Origin: Caenorhabditis remanei
Lineage: Eukaryota > Nematoda > Chromadorea > Rhabditida > Rhabditidae
Assembly: GCF_010183535.1 (NCBI RefSeq)
Contig: NC_071332.1
Span: 22,072,001-22,136,000, forward strand
Direction of reading: 5' to 3'
Length of the DNA stretch: 64,000 nt
Of this stretch, positions 1 through 11,000 are shown piece by piece (positions within the stretch are counted from its first letter, which is position 1; the number at the start of each line of letters is the position of its first letter). The notes beneath the pieces were generated by a model that made no database searches, was not told the origin of the DNA, and was given only the letters and a program-made list of their open reading frames with translations. Position numbers and translations under genes: made by a program.

Positions 1-345
1 ACCAAATAAAATGGATCATATAAATCAAAAGTAGAGCTTCATTTTTGTAGTTGACAACTTTTTTGTACGGACACTCCCAAGAGAGTTATGGTCATTTTAA
101 GACGACAGGTCAAAAATCAAAAAATTACGATTTTCGAGCTGTCGTCTTACAATAGCCATAACTGTCCAGGGAGTGTCCGTACAAAAAAGTTGTCAACTAC
201 AAAAATGAAGCTCTACTTTTGATCTGTATGATCCATAAATAACTTTATTGGTGGGACAATCAGAATTACCATGAGACACTCTTAAAGTTTAACATTTTCA
301 ACTGAAAACTGCCGAAGTTGTTAGAATTATTGCCATTAATGGTTT
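1..345. repeat. Palindromic repeat, family A (copy 1, left end cut by window)
   Basis: The left half carries a block reading GTAGTTGACAACTTTTTTGT and then CACTCCCAAGAGAGTTATGG; the right half carries the reverse complement of the same blocks, so the unit folds on itself around a centre near 125. Four more copies lie at about 8262-8664, 10305-10732, 25753-26187 and 32258-32632. No ORF is present. It is probably a non-autonomous DNA transposon (MITE-like). I cannot name the family, and the left boundary lies outside the window. Confidence 0.85.
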
Positions 346-511
346 TGATATCACGTTCAACCAACTTTTAATCTATTTTGATTACTACCAGTTTTCATTT
401 GGGCGGTTCTGATTTGGGGCACGATCATACTCTGAGAAACTGAGGGTGGATATAAAGAACCACTATCATCAAATTTGTAATTTGCTAAATCTGAAAATGT
501 TAAAATTTCAG

Positions 512-1015
512 CCACTAAAACAAGGCAACATCTACGAAGCCTTAAAATACGTTGACTCTGAGAAAAGCTCATTTGATGTCGAGACCTGGACACTCAAGAT
601 GGATCACGAGAACGCCCGAGTTTCCCACGCACTGAAACTTCACGAAGCCATCGAAAAATTCGATGGAATGACTTTTGATGAGAAGCAACGCATGAACAAG
701 TGGACTCCCCTTCCAGCGAAATTCATTGGAGTCAAAGCGTTTTTGGAATCTATCGGACAGAGTGGGACAGCCACCGAAGAATTTCTCTACCGTAGCACCC
801 CTCGATTCTTTAATCGGCCAAAGAATCCAAGATTCGAAGATATCGAGTTTGTTTTGGACAATTTCAAGATTTCCACGTACACCGAGAGTGTGAACATCTT
901 AAGCTTGGAGTTCTTCAAAGGAGCACAACTGGAGATTTGCGAGAAGTACAGAGATAAGATAATCAAAAGAGTGTACTATGTGAAGTCTGAAGATTTGCTC
1001 TCATTGCTTGACTAA
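512..1015 (+). CDS. 3' terminal exon of an unrecognised nematode gene
   Basis: An open 168-codon exon follows a good acceptor (TAAAATTTCAG ending at 511) in phase 0 and ends at TAA 1013-1015, with an AATAAA poly(A) signal at 1047-1052. The frame also stays open back to an ATG at 446, but the strong acceptor suggests a cis-spliced exon whose 5' part lies upstream or outside the window. The protein resembles the last exon of the gene at 1804-3535: both have KWTPLPAKF or GWTPIPSKF followed by a conserved aliphatic/Gly block, a GAQL motif and a KRVY(Y/F)xK ending. I see no recognised enzyme motif. The two are best read as neighbouring paralogues; the upstream exons, and any membrane segment in them, are not visible. 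Confidence 0.7.
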   Translation, partial: PLKQGNIYEALKYVDSEKSSFDVETWTLKMDHENARVSHALKLHEAIEKFDGMTFDEKQRMNKWTPLPAKFIGVKAFLESIGQSGTATEEFLYRSTPRFFNRPKNPRFEDIEFVLDNFKISTYTESVNILSLEFFKGAQLEICEKYRDKIIKRVYYVKSEDLLSLLD

Positions 1016-1046
1016 TTTTCGATGTTTTTATGCTGATTTTTTCTGA

Positions 1047-1052
1047 AATAAA
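1047..1052 (+). terminator. Poly(A) signal AATAAA
   Basis: This canonical AATAAA lies 32 bases after the stop codon of the exon ending at 1015, a normal distance for a Caenorhabditis 3' UTR. Confidence 0.65.
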
Positions 1053-1302
1053 TTTATATACAACCAAAAAATGTCTCTCTGGATACATGACGTCTTCTTT
1101 TCTCTCACCACCTCTTCATCTTCCTCAGCTCCCTCCTACTCACACGAGAGCAGCTGACCCGTCTCATTTCGTCTTCTCTCCATTTCTAGGAGAATGTTTT
1201 TTGAGGCTTTTTCTTTATTTTGGAGGTATAATACAAAAAAATTGGGAAACCAATTCCAGATTCTGAAAGAGTGATATTCCAGCTTTAATTAGGTATAGAC
1301 TT

Positions 1303-1652
1303 CGAAAGGATTGGCTCCGTGACGCCTCCGTGTTTTGTCTAACCTACTGCGTCTCTCTTCTAGGGGAGTCTCTAATTGGGAATTAGAGCTCTTTGGCATG
1401 AGTGGTTGTGAAACGGTTTTCATTCGGGAGGGGTTGAATTTCATTGGTTGAGAATTGAAATTTAATTGCAACACCGTTTCATGTACACCAGTCATGTTAT
1501 AGAACTTTTATTTCCTTTAGAAATTTTATAAAAATTCGAAAAAATTCTGATTCAGAAGCTCAAAATTAGGCTTTCACCAATTAGAGACTCCCCAAGAAGA
1601 GAGACGCAGCAGGTTAGACGAAAACACGGAGACGTCACGGAGCCCCAATCCT
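1303..1652. repeat. TIR element with about 70-bp inverted ends
   Basis: The left arm (about 1303-1375) contains GGCTCCGTGACGCCTCCGTG and a TCTAACCTACTGCGTCTCTC block. The right arm (about 1575-1652) contains the reverse complements, GAGAGACGCAGCAGGTTAGA and CACGGAGACGTCACGGAGCC. The about 200 bp between the arms has no convincing ORF. This is the structure of a MITE or deleted DNA transposon sitting just upstream of the gene at 1804. Confidence 0.8.
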
Positions 1653-1803
1653 ATTGATTTGGTCTTTGCAAGGCCAAACGTCTCTCTGTGTGTCTGTCTA
1701 TCCGGTTGTCCTCTCTTTCATGCTTTCTTCATTTCGATTTGTCTTTCTTTTTTTCACCATGGTTACCTCCCGTCCCTTTTTTCAATTTCCGTTTTTTTCT
1801 AGA

Positions 1804-3535
1804 ATGTCATCGACGGCGTCGGATTCGTCATTCGAAAATCTCTCCGACTTGACTTTCACCGATGAAGATGATGGGGCGGAGTCAGAAGGCGTCAAGGATT
1901 CAAAATCTGAGTCCAACGACGTCAAGGAGTCAGAAGAAATTGAGGCTCCAAAAATAATGGAGTCAGAAGACACTGACGTCAAGGATTCAGAAGCTCAAAT
2001 TGGAGATTCTGAACCATCACTCATCAATGAGCAAGGGAGACCACCGAGACGCTCCCTTCTTGGATATTTCTATCCATCTCGATGCCAAAGTCTGCGTCCA
2101 CGTATTAATCGTCACGTGAATATCAAAGAATACATTCAAATGACAAAAAATAATGCGCCACCCACCACTGGCAGAATCCCACGGTCTCGTTTCGATTTCG
2201 AGGCGAGAACCTGGAATTTGAGGTTGAGCGAGTTGGACACTCTGCAAGACCGATGCGAGTGTCTTCTCGATGAACTGCAGCCTATGATTGGTTACGCGGA
2301 AATCGATAAGAGCGCTCGGTTGGATTATGATGAGCCGGAGAGCTCATGGCTACCAGCGAGTGCCAAGTTTCTTATGGTGTACATGTTGGTTTTGTTCGCA
2401 ATTTATGTGTTCAATGGTGTTGATAAAGTGGTGAGTTTCCCTTTAACTTTGAGACCCTGTGTTCTTTGTAGCCAGATTCTCACAAATGTAAATGTGTTGT
2501 TTTCACCAAAAAATGGATTTCCGGATTTTTTTCTCGAATTTTTAAAACTTTTTTCCGAAAATGAGCCTTTTTCTCATTTTAGTCTTTTCTGGATTCTTGC
2601 TTTCCCCAGATTTCTAGTCTAACTCGGATTTTAGGTCTTCCCCGGATTTTTAAAATCCTGGAAAGAAAAAAGAGATTCTGAATCAAAAGTTGCCGAATAT
2701 GAGGGCCAAGAACGCGGAATTCACCCAAAAATCTATTTTTCGTTCTTCTTTTTCCTTCTCCGGATTTTCAAAGTTCGGGGAAGAAAGGTCTTTTTTCGGA
2801 TTTTGAAAATTTGCTCCTTCTTTTATGAGATTCAGACCTTTTCCGTATTCTGGGTCTTCCCTGGATTTCAAAAAATATACCAAATTGTAGAACTCGCTGA
2901 GATCTACATTTTGGTATATATTTCAGCTTATAAAATTCAGTTTGAAGAGAGTTACGCGCCGGCCCAGCCTGTATCTGCGCTAGGCCGGTTTAGGCTTCAC
3001 GGGCCATTGCAATTTCCCTAAGCTCGATTTCCAGGAACTTCCAACCCGAAGCGTCTACGAAGGTCCCATTTTCCCGAACTTCGCCCTCATCGACTCCCTC
3101 ATCGAACAACCCGAAGACCCCTCCAGCTACCCGTCTTCTGACGTCTTCTCGCTCGCCGAAGCGATGCAAAAATTCGAAAAACTGAAATTCGAAGAGCAAC
3201 TCCAAGTGAAGGGTTGGACCCCTATCCCGTCGAAATTCCATGGTCTTCGCGAGTATATGGAGGCTATTGGGAAGAATGGGACGTCGACTGAGGTATTCAT
3301 GCAACATTCGAAACCAAAATTCGAGGTGGCACCTGGCCGGGATATCATTTTGATGGAATATGAGCTGGAGGGATTCAAAGTGTCAGATATTCGTTATTTG
3401 GGTGCCAATTTTCAAGTGATGTGTGGAGAGGGAGCTCAATTGATAATGTGGCAAGTGTTCCATGTGGATAGGAAGAGATTCGATGTGAAGAGAGTCTATT
3501 TCTTGAAGAATAAGAGTTTGCTTGCTTTGCTATAA
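1804..3535 (+). CDS. Unrecognised single-pass membrane protein, paralogue of the upstream exon
   Basis: Model: exons 1804-2430 and 3035-3535, both phase 0, giving about 375 residues. The start is chosen because TTTTTTCTAG lies one base before the ATG, as expected for an SL trans-splice acceptor. Residues about 15-75 are highly acidic with repeated VKDSE/VKESE units. A basic patch and a charged helical region follow, and a hydrophobic run rich in L, V, M and F (about residues 187-205) is the only clear membrane segment. The C-terminal exon shares the (K/G)WTP(L/I)P(A/S)KF, GAQL and KRVY motifs with the exon at 512-1015. The likely topology is one transmembrane helix with a folded C-terminal domain. 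The long intron holds a repeat fragment (about 2883-2997). I do not recognise the family, and the exon junction is inferred. Confidence 0.68.
2883..2997. repeat. Repeat family E fragment (ACTCGCTGAGATCTACATTT)
   Basis: The motif ACTCGCTGAGATCTACATTT followed by GAGTTACGCGCCGGCCC recurs in an unc-80 intron at about 18860-18945. Both copies lie inside introns. No coding content is seen. Confidence 0.7.
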
Positions 3536-4027
3536 GTTATTTTTCGGTCTCTGCTTCAAAAACTAATACACTTTTTTCTATGTTTCTTTGCTACAATTTC
3601 CTATTCATTGCACACACATTCTGAAGAAAAGAAATCGAAACTTTAATAATACATACGAAAACTTTAGTATAGAAGTTCTAAATCGTGTGGTGCTTCTGGA
3701 GAGAGTGGAGGAGATGACGTGGCGTGTTGAACCAATCGACGATGACTTCTTACCTGGAAGAATGAGAAATTTATATTATTTAGGAGCGTTTCAAGTAAAT
3801 TTTTCATACAAAGAGCGGAATTTATGACCGAAAGAGCCAAAATTTTATGTTTTAGCGCCGAAATTATTTTTTAATGCAAAGAAACTATCAAATTTCGATT
3901 TTTAGGGCTTTTGCGCTGAAAATTCAACCTTCTGATGATTTTTTAGCTAAAAAAAATCCTTGAAAACATTCAAATTCCCGATTTTCAGCATAAAATTCTG
4001 TTCCTTCATGAATTTCAGCACAAATCC

Positions 4028-4321
4028 TCACTTCTCTGGGAAGGCGTCGAGTCCGGCGATGCGGTATTGATTGCCAGTCAGTCGGTGGTCTCTCTTCGAC
4101 AATTCCACTCTGAAAATTTGAAAATAGTGATTTGTAGATGAAAAATGCGGAATTTTATTAAAATTTTTGGCTAAAAATCGCTTAATTAACCTTTGTGGAG
4201 TGTTATAATTGCGACGGAAGGCTCTTCCGACGTCCCATTTGTTGAATGGGTATGACATGTAGCAGGCGCCGGCGACGAACGCGGTGGTGATTACTCCAGA
4301 GTAGAATTGTTCGAACCACAT
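4028..4321 (-). CDS. NDUFA1: NADH dehydrogenase (complex I) subunit NDUFA1 / MWFE
   Basis: Model: exons 4191-4321 and 4028-4109, 70 residues, stop at 4028-4030. The protein begins MWFEQFY, the hallmark N-terminus that gave the mammalian MWFE subunit its name, followed by a membrane helix (about residues 8-25) and a basic, hydrophilic C-terminus with NKWDVG and RDxRLTGNxYR motifs. NDUFA1 is about 70 residues in animals, so the length fits. It is an accessory subunit of respiratory complex I in the inner mitochondrial membrane, needed for assembly. The start is supported by a CTATTTTCAG acceptor one base before the ATG, consistent with trans-splicing. It converges on the plus-strand gene ending at 3535. 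Confidence 0.92.
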   Translation of the reverse strand: MWFEQFYSGVITTAFVAGACYMSYPFNKWDVGRAFRRNYNTPQRLIKRFLAKNFNKIPHFSSTNHYFQIFRVELSKRDHRLTGNQYRIAGLDAFPEK

Positions 4322-4324
4322 GCT

Positions 4325-6400
4325 GAAAATAGAAAAATAAACAGTGAAATCAGAGAAAAATGTGAAAAAAACGGTAAGAGAAAGCAAGAAAGAGTTAACA
4401 AATTGATATTTCGGCGGAAGTATTTGAAAAATATGGAATTTCAGAGAATTTTTATCACGAAGACTATACTTTTTCAGTCGCTAAGCCTTGTTTTTCCGAC
4501 TATTAACACAAAATATGAACGATTTTGAAAAACAACGACTTTTGAGAAGTTATTGACAAAAATAGCACAAATTTTTTGTTCTTGGGGCGAAAAAGCTTAT
4601 GGATAACAGTTTTTAACGGAAAATTATTGCATTTCACTGTGAAAGTTGATCAAATGAGTACTTTGCGGACAAAAAACATGAATTTCAAAGAATTTTTTCT
4701 GTAGAGCGCATAAATGTTCAATCGCAATAGGCTAAAGCCTTGTTTCTCCGACTTTCAACACAAAATATTAACGATTTTGAAGATAAACGGCTTTTGAGAT
4801 GTACTTGGCAAAAATAGTACAATTTTTTGTTCTTGGAGCGAAGAAGTTGGTGGATATCACTTTTTGCAGGAAAATTGCTGCATTTCGGTATTTTTTTTAA
4901 TAAAAATGGAATTTTTCATTCGATTCCACTAAAAATAAAATTGCAAAAACGAATGGTTTCTTCAGTGAAAAGCGGAAGTTTATGCTCTTCAAGACAAAAT
5001 CGAGAAGAACTTCGAGGGAATTTGTTGTCGAATGACAGCTTCGTACAAAAATTGTGCAAATGTTTCGTTCTTGGCGCGAAGAATCAGTTTTTTGAATAAA
5101 CATTGTTCCATTTCATCGCTCTGTCAGTTGATTAAAGTACTTTTCAGACGAAAACATGAATTCTCAGTCCAGTTTCGTTAATAAGAAGATGCAATTCGAA
5201 AATTTAGATGTGTAGTCAGAGAAAGGGGTGTTGAAAGTAGCAGTTATTGAATAGAAACTCAGAGTTATTGAAATATTGCAGCTAGAATCTTTTTTAATGT
5301 AACATCGATTTTTTCATTCGATTACACTGCTAAAATTGCAAAAATGTATGATTTCTTCAGTGAAAAGCAGAAGAACAAGAAGGAAATTCGTTTTTGAGTA
5401 GTGTCTGCTATGTTTTTTGACGAAAATTGCACATTTTTGCGTTGCAGACGTGGAGAAGATGCTGTAAATGAGTTTTTGAGAAGAAAATTGGCAGAAACTC
5501 AACGAAGAATATTTTTTAACGGAGATTTTTTGAAAAACCAGTGTTGTCTAGTAGAATAGCCCGTTTTCTGGTGAGTTCCGCTTCCAATTTGAGATTTTGT
5601 CCACGAAAATCGATCAGAGCCAATTTTTCACTGTGCAGACAATCGGAAATTGGGGAAAGATTACTCCAAATATTTAATTTCACTCGTTCTTTTTTAATTT
5701 TCAAAAGACTTACTTTTCTACCAAAAAATCATCTGAAATGGGGAATTCCGGCACAAAAACAAATGGTAAATTCAGTTTTTTAACTTAAAATGAAAAAGAA
5801 GTAAGAAAAAACAGAATTTCAGGTTTTATTGAAGGGAAAACGTCGCAAAATAAATCGACAGCGCAAAGTGGGCGGGGCGAAAGGCCACTTTCGCAAGGGT
5901 GAGCGCGTGGTTTTCGCAAACTTGCCGCACGGAGGTGAGGTTCTCTGGGTTTTTAGCACACGGGGAATCAAGCGTTATTTAAATGCTGAAAATAACAAAA
6001 ATATATTGGGAAATTGTGAAAAAATAAAAGTATGAAAAATATTTACATAAATATGAAGCCTGAAAATGCAAATAGACTGTTTCAACAACATCGTGAAAAG
6101 AACGGTTCGCAGAGTTGAATTTTATATAACTAACAAAACATTGGTAAAACTTTATTACTTAAGTATTTTCAGAGTGATTCTTATATTAATGAGACTGTCT
6201 TGAAATCCTACGCAATTATCTGATAAACTTGATTTTTGAAAGAGCCATTTGAATTTTGTCAGGGCCGTTTTTTGAAAAATATCATTTGTTCAGAGCATGT
6301 AACTCAACTTCACTTGTCTGCCACTTGTCACTTGTCTGAAAATAACTATAGACTGTTAGAAAACCCTCCAAAAACTTTTTAAATTCCCTTTTGTTTTCAA
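4325..6400. other. Gene-free stretch
   Basis: About 2 kb of AT-rich sequence with short ORFs on both strands that lack splice logic, known motifs or sustained length. Diverged local duplications (phrases such as GGCTAAAGCCTTGTTTCTCC near 4730, echoed near 4480) account for several of these ORFs. A short G/C-rich patch near 5860-5950 (GTGGGCGGGGCGAAAGGCC) could be promoter-like but is not tied to a gene. Confidence 0.6.
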
Positions 6401-6406
6401 AAACCG

Positions 6407-6803
6407 CTCAAAAGGTTATCAACTTTTGCTGTTTCCAGTGAAAAATCATCAAGTTTGACAGTGTATTTCGGTGTCACCTGATTGTCCGACGAATTTAATT
6501 TGGTATTGGTTAGACAGAGCAAAACCAAACCCATAACTTTTGTAGTTGACCATTTTTTCGTAGGAACACTACCACGAAAGCTACAGGTAATTAAAGCCGT
6601 TTCTCCCTGATACCGACTTAGCGAAATTTTGGAACGTTTCACTTTGACAACCTGTAACTTTCATGGTAGTGTCCCTAGAAAAGAATGATCAACTGCAAAA
6701 ATGATGTGCTATTTTTGCTCTATTCAACTCATACAAAATAATTTTTGTCGGACAACCATGTGACACCGAAATACACTGTCAAAGTTGATGAACTTTTGAG
6801 CGG
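6407..6803. repeat. Palindromic element related to family A
   Basis: The left arm has TTGACAGTGTATTTCGGTGT and the right arm its reverse complement ACACCGAAATACACTGTCAA. Internal blocks (TTTTGTAGTTGACCA; ACACTACCACGAAAGCTACA) echo family A in layout but differ in sequence. It has no ORF and is likely a MITE. Confidence 0.75.
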
Positions 6804-6848
6804 TAATGTATCTGTCAATTTCAACATCTAATTGTTTCCAATAAAGGT

Positions 6849-7123
6849 TACCGTAAAAACTGTATTAGAGCGACATGTCGCTCTATTTTTCAACCGCCTC
6901 TCAGAAAAGTTTTGTGGTTTCAGAAACTCATTAAAGTTAAGCGGAAAAGTTTTTTTGAAAGTTTTATTTGTTGATCTAGAGGTTACTATTCACGCTGCTT
7001 CTAATCAGAACCAAGAAAATACACTGGGATAATCATATTCATGAATTCTGAGTATAGATGGGTGTCGTTCTATTAGAGGTGTCGTTCTATTAAAGGTGTC
7101 GCTCTAATACAGTTTTTACGGTA
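6849..7123. repeat. TIR element, family D (TACCGTAAAAACTGTATTAG)
   Basis: It opens with TACCGTAAAAACTGTATTAG followed by AGCGACA and closes with the exact reverse complement, ending in TTTTTACGGTA. Related copies occur at 27379-27629, about 45745-47741 (split by an LTR element) and 56818 onward. This 275-bp unit has no transposase ORF and is a typical non-autonomous DNA element. Confidence 0.85.
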
Positions 7124-7302
7124 TATGATTACTTAGCGCTTGTAAGTATCATCTTTTGCATCTTTTCAACCGCTGTCTCCCTGATCAGTACACCATTTCT
7201 CTGTTTTTTCCCAACCTTCGTGACGTCCATGTGAAACGTGTGCTATCATGCATTTCAAACAAAAAAAGCCGTCAAAGTGTCAAAAAATTGACGGATTCGG
7301 GC

Positions 7303-7434
7303 ATGGAGAGAACAGGCGTTCGTGTTTTTGCGGGAGGAGATATCATCGAGCATGATCTGGACAAACAAACAAATATGGGAAAGAAAAGGCGGGCAACGTT
7401 TTTCTCCCTTCCCGGAAGGATTTCTTTCATTCGA
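7303..7434 (+). CDS. Possible alternative first exon of the PH/coiled-coil gene
   Basis: An ATG opens 44 codons ending exactly at a CGA|GTGAGT donor in phase 0. The next good acceptor (CTATTTCCAG before 8049) would join it in frame to the PLEKHD1-like start. The encoded stretch is basic and has no known motif. Against it, the acceptor at 8048 could equally be a trans-splice site using the ATG at 8049, and nothing supports the extension from homology. It is a low-confidence candidate. Confidence 0.25.
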
Positions 7435-8048
7435 GTGAGTATTGGGCTTATCGAGCATAAGGTTGGGCAGGTTTGGATTTTGGTTTTCAAAAATTTAATG
7501 ATTATAGTAAACTCCTAGTATTTTTTCATTAGAACCTTTTAATCCCGAGCTAATCATACTTTTTTTTGCTTTTTCCGAATTGATAATTCTTGTTTCCAAG
7601 TCTTCTGAACTCAAATCTTTCTTCTGAATTCCCTATATCCCAGATTTTTATTTCTTCACTATTCTTCACCTAGCTGGATGAATCAGAAGAAGAACATTAT
7701 CCAATTACGGATAGAACAAAAACGGGTTCCCCCGAACATTATTTCGTGGGGTCATCCCCCCTTTCTATAATTTTTCATTGATAACCGAAATTCGGAATCC
7801 AATGTAACATATTTGAGAATCCTGTCTCTCTCATTTTCACTTTTCACTGATGACCCTCCTTGTCACCGGGGCGTTCTGCGGATAGAGAAAGGGGAGAAGA
7901 GAAAGTACTCATTTTTATGATTCCATTGTCTTTCCTCTTTCCTGATTATAATTTCTGAGTCCGCAGATGTATTGAATTTTTGTTTTTCATTCTGTGTGCT
8001 TACTCCAACTTTCTCAGAACCATAATTTCTATCTATCTCTATTTCCAG

Positions 8049-11000
8049 ATGACCACAAAAACCGCCCCCAAACCGGGGACCACTCCGAAAGAACTGAAAG
8101 CCAAAAAAGACTCGAAGAAGAAAGGCAACGCTCCGGAACCACCAAAGAATGGACCGCCTAAAACATCGCCACCGAACACTATTGAAAAGAAGGGAATTTT
8201 GAGGAGTCTCTCATTCCAGGTAAGAAAACATTTACAATACTGGCAATAAAGAATGCGACACTTGCAGTTTTTAGTTGAAAATAGTCAACTTTGTGAGTGT
8301 GAAACAGCCTCCATGATTGTATCACAATATAGATTGTTTATGAAGTGTATAGATCAGAAATAGAACTTCTTTTTTTGTAGTTGACAACTTTTCTGTTTGA
8401 ACACTTCCTAGCGAGTTACAAATTGACAAAGTAATTTTTCCCTCAAATCAACCCATTTCAGTGCCAAATAATGAGATTTTTGAGCTGCCCTTTTAAAATT
8501 ACTATAACTCTCTAGGGGGTGTCCGTACAAAAAAGTTGTCAACTTCAAAAATAGAGCTTTACTCTTTATTTGTTTGATCCCATAAAAAGTTATATTGTGG
8601 GACAGATAGTTTTACCATAACACATTTTCAAAGTTGGGCATTTTCAACTGAACACGGCACAGTACTAACACCTTTGATATTTATATCTCCTAGTTTTCAG
8701 TTCTCCAACCTGACTCGCAAGAAGTGCAATGACTATGACTTGACACCAGAAGAGGACGGTGTTGGTTACGATGAGATGGGCCCAGTTCTTGGGGTCCAAA
8801 ACTATGGAATTCTCATGAAAAAGTACAAGAGAAAGAATCGAGCCGCAAAATGGGCGAAACGGTTCTTCGTATTGAAAGAGTGCTTCTTGATCTACTACGC
8901 GACAAGTTATAAGAAGGTGTTTGAGAAAACTAGAAGAATTGATTTGCATCCGAAAGGAATTATTCCTCTGATTGGATGCTCGATTGTGTCTGGCGGGGAT
9001 GTGGATAAGAAAAATTGTTTGCTAATTGCTCATCCACAATTACCAACAGCTATTATTGTCGCTGCAGCTGACCATCAGATGCAGGAGAAATGGCTGAAGG
9101 CGTTGAGAAGTGCAACGAAAATGTAAGTGTTAGGATCTAGAGTTATGAGGTAATTACATAATCAATTCTTGAATTCCAGCTCCTACAAAAACACAGTCGT
9201 AGGTGAGACCATGATTCGTGAATTGGAAAACCGAGGTGTCCTTCTTAATGAGGAGAAGAAAAGTTATGAGGAGAGATTGGAGGCGGAGGCAAAGGCGAGA
9301 AAACAGGAACATGATAGAGCTGATGTGAGTTGATTTTTGATTTTATTATACGTTTTACGCATTACTTGTCTTTAGGGACTTGCAAAAGACAAAGAAGAAC
9401 TCGAAGTTGAACGTGAGAAGCTTATCCGGACAACCAAGAAACTCAAGGATGATTTGCAGAATGTTAAGAAGTGAGTTTGACAACAAACTACAAACTAAAA
9501 CTTATAATTCTGCTTTTCAGTGAGCTCAAGATGACAAACGAGATGAAAAAGACGTTGGAGCAAGAGAAAATGAGTCTGAATTCGAAAACCGAGCATCTTC
9601 AGGCTAACATGGAGTCATTGAATATTGAGAAAGAGAAGATTCATGAGCAACTTCAGGAAATTGTGAGAGAACGGGAAAAAGTGTTGATTGATAATCAAAA
9701 CTTATCAACCGACAAGTGCCAACTCAATAACAGATTGATGGAAATCGAGACGTCAAGGAACTGCATAATGACAGAGAAGGAGAAAATCGAGACGCTGTTA
9801 AAGATGAATGAGCAGAAAACTCAAGATTTGGAGAAGGAGCGACAATACTACACAATGAAGACCTCCGAACTTATGGATCATTTGAAGGAAGTCAGTGATC
9901 AGAGAGATCTCACTGAGTCTGAGTTGAAGGAGCAAATGATGGCGAGAATGGGAGCGGAGAAACAGTTGCAAGCGGCTGAGAAGGCGTTGGAGCACTTGGA
10001 GATGGCTTTGAAGATGACCGGAGCACAGATGACTGAGTTGCAAGAGCATATTATGCCAGATGTACACAAGTTGAGAGGTACTAGGAGGAGGAGGTCGTTT
10101 AATGACTAATGTTTTGTTTTAGAATTCTTTGAACAATGCGCAGAGGAATCTCGTTTCGAGGCCAATCGTACAGGAATAATGAGGAATGCAGTATATGCTA
10201 GAAAGTGAGTTTCCATATAAGAGGTTTAGAGTGGAATAATTTTTTAAAAGTCTTGGCTCTAAAAATAGAAAATGTATTGATACTATTGAGGAACTGCCCT
10301 AATACAGTACGGGTTAAAAGTTTTATGTTTTTAGTTTAAAATCTTCAACTTTGAGAGTGTGTCATGGTAATTCTGATTGTTACACTTAGTAGGTTTTTAG
10401 TGGATCATACAGATCAAAAGTAGAGCTTCATTTTTGTAGTTAACGACAGTTTTGTACAGGCACTCCCTAGCAAGTTACGTATTAACAAATGAATTTCTCT
10501 CTCAAATCGACCATGGTGCGATTTTCGAGCTGTTGCCTTAAAATGAGTATAACTCTCTTGGGAGTGTCCGCAAAAAACAGTTATCAACTACAAAAATGAA
10601 ACTCTACTTTTGATCTGTATGATCCACTAAAAACCTATAACGTGTAACTATCAGAATTACTATGACACACTCTCAAAGTTGAATATTTCCAACTAAAAAC
10701 TGCCAAAGTTCATATCTTTTTGATCGGTACTGTATAATAGGTTCAGAGTGACATTTCTATAATTTGTAGTTGGCTAAAAATAGAAAATGTATTAAGGAAT
10801 CCCAAAGAATAGAACTCAAAAAACATTCAGAAGCATATTTGACGTGGCGTTCTCCCACATGGATGGCCAGACATTGGATGTCTATGAACGGTTTTGTGAA
10901 CAGAACTCAGAAGTGTTTCTACCATTCAAAGAGAACTTCTCAAAGCCACGTGGCAATAGTCACAATTGGAAAAACTCCAGCTTTAAGCGGATAGGGTATA

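Noticed and set aside
3588..3827. 79-codon ORF between the gene ending at 3535 and NDUFA1
   Set aside because: Falls in the expected 3' flanks of two convergent genes; no motif or supported splice partner.
6407..7123. Closely spaced inverted repeats considered as a CRISPR-like array or terminator
   Set aside because: This is eukaryotic DNA; the repeats are two distinct TIR or palindromic elements with no regular spacer pattern.
7156..7518. 120-codon plus-strand ORF
   Set aside because: Most of it has no homology or codon signal; only its middle part (7303-7434) is kept as a weak exon candidate.
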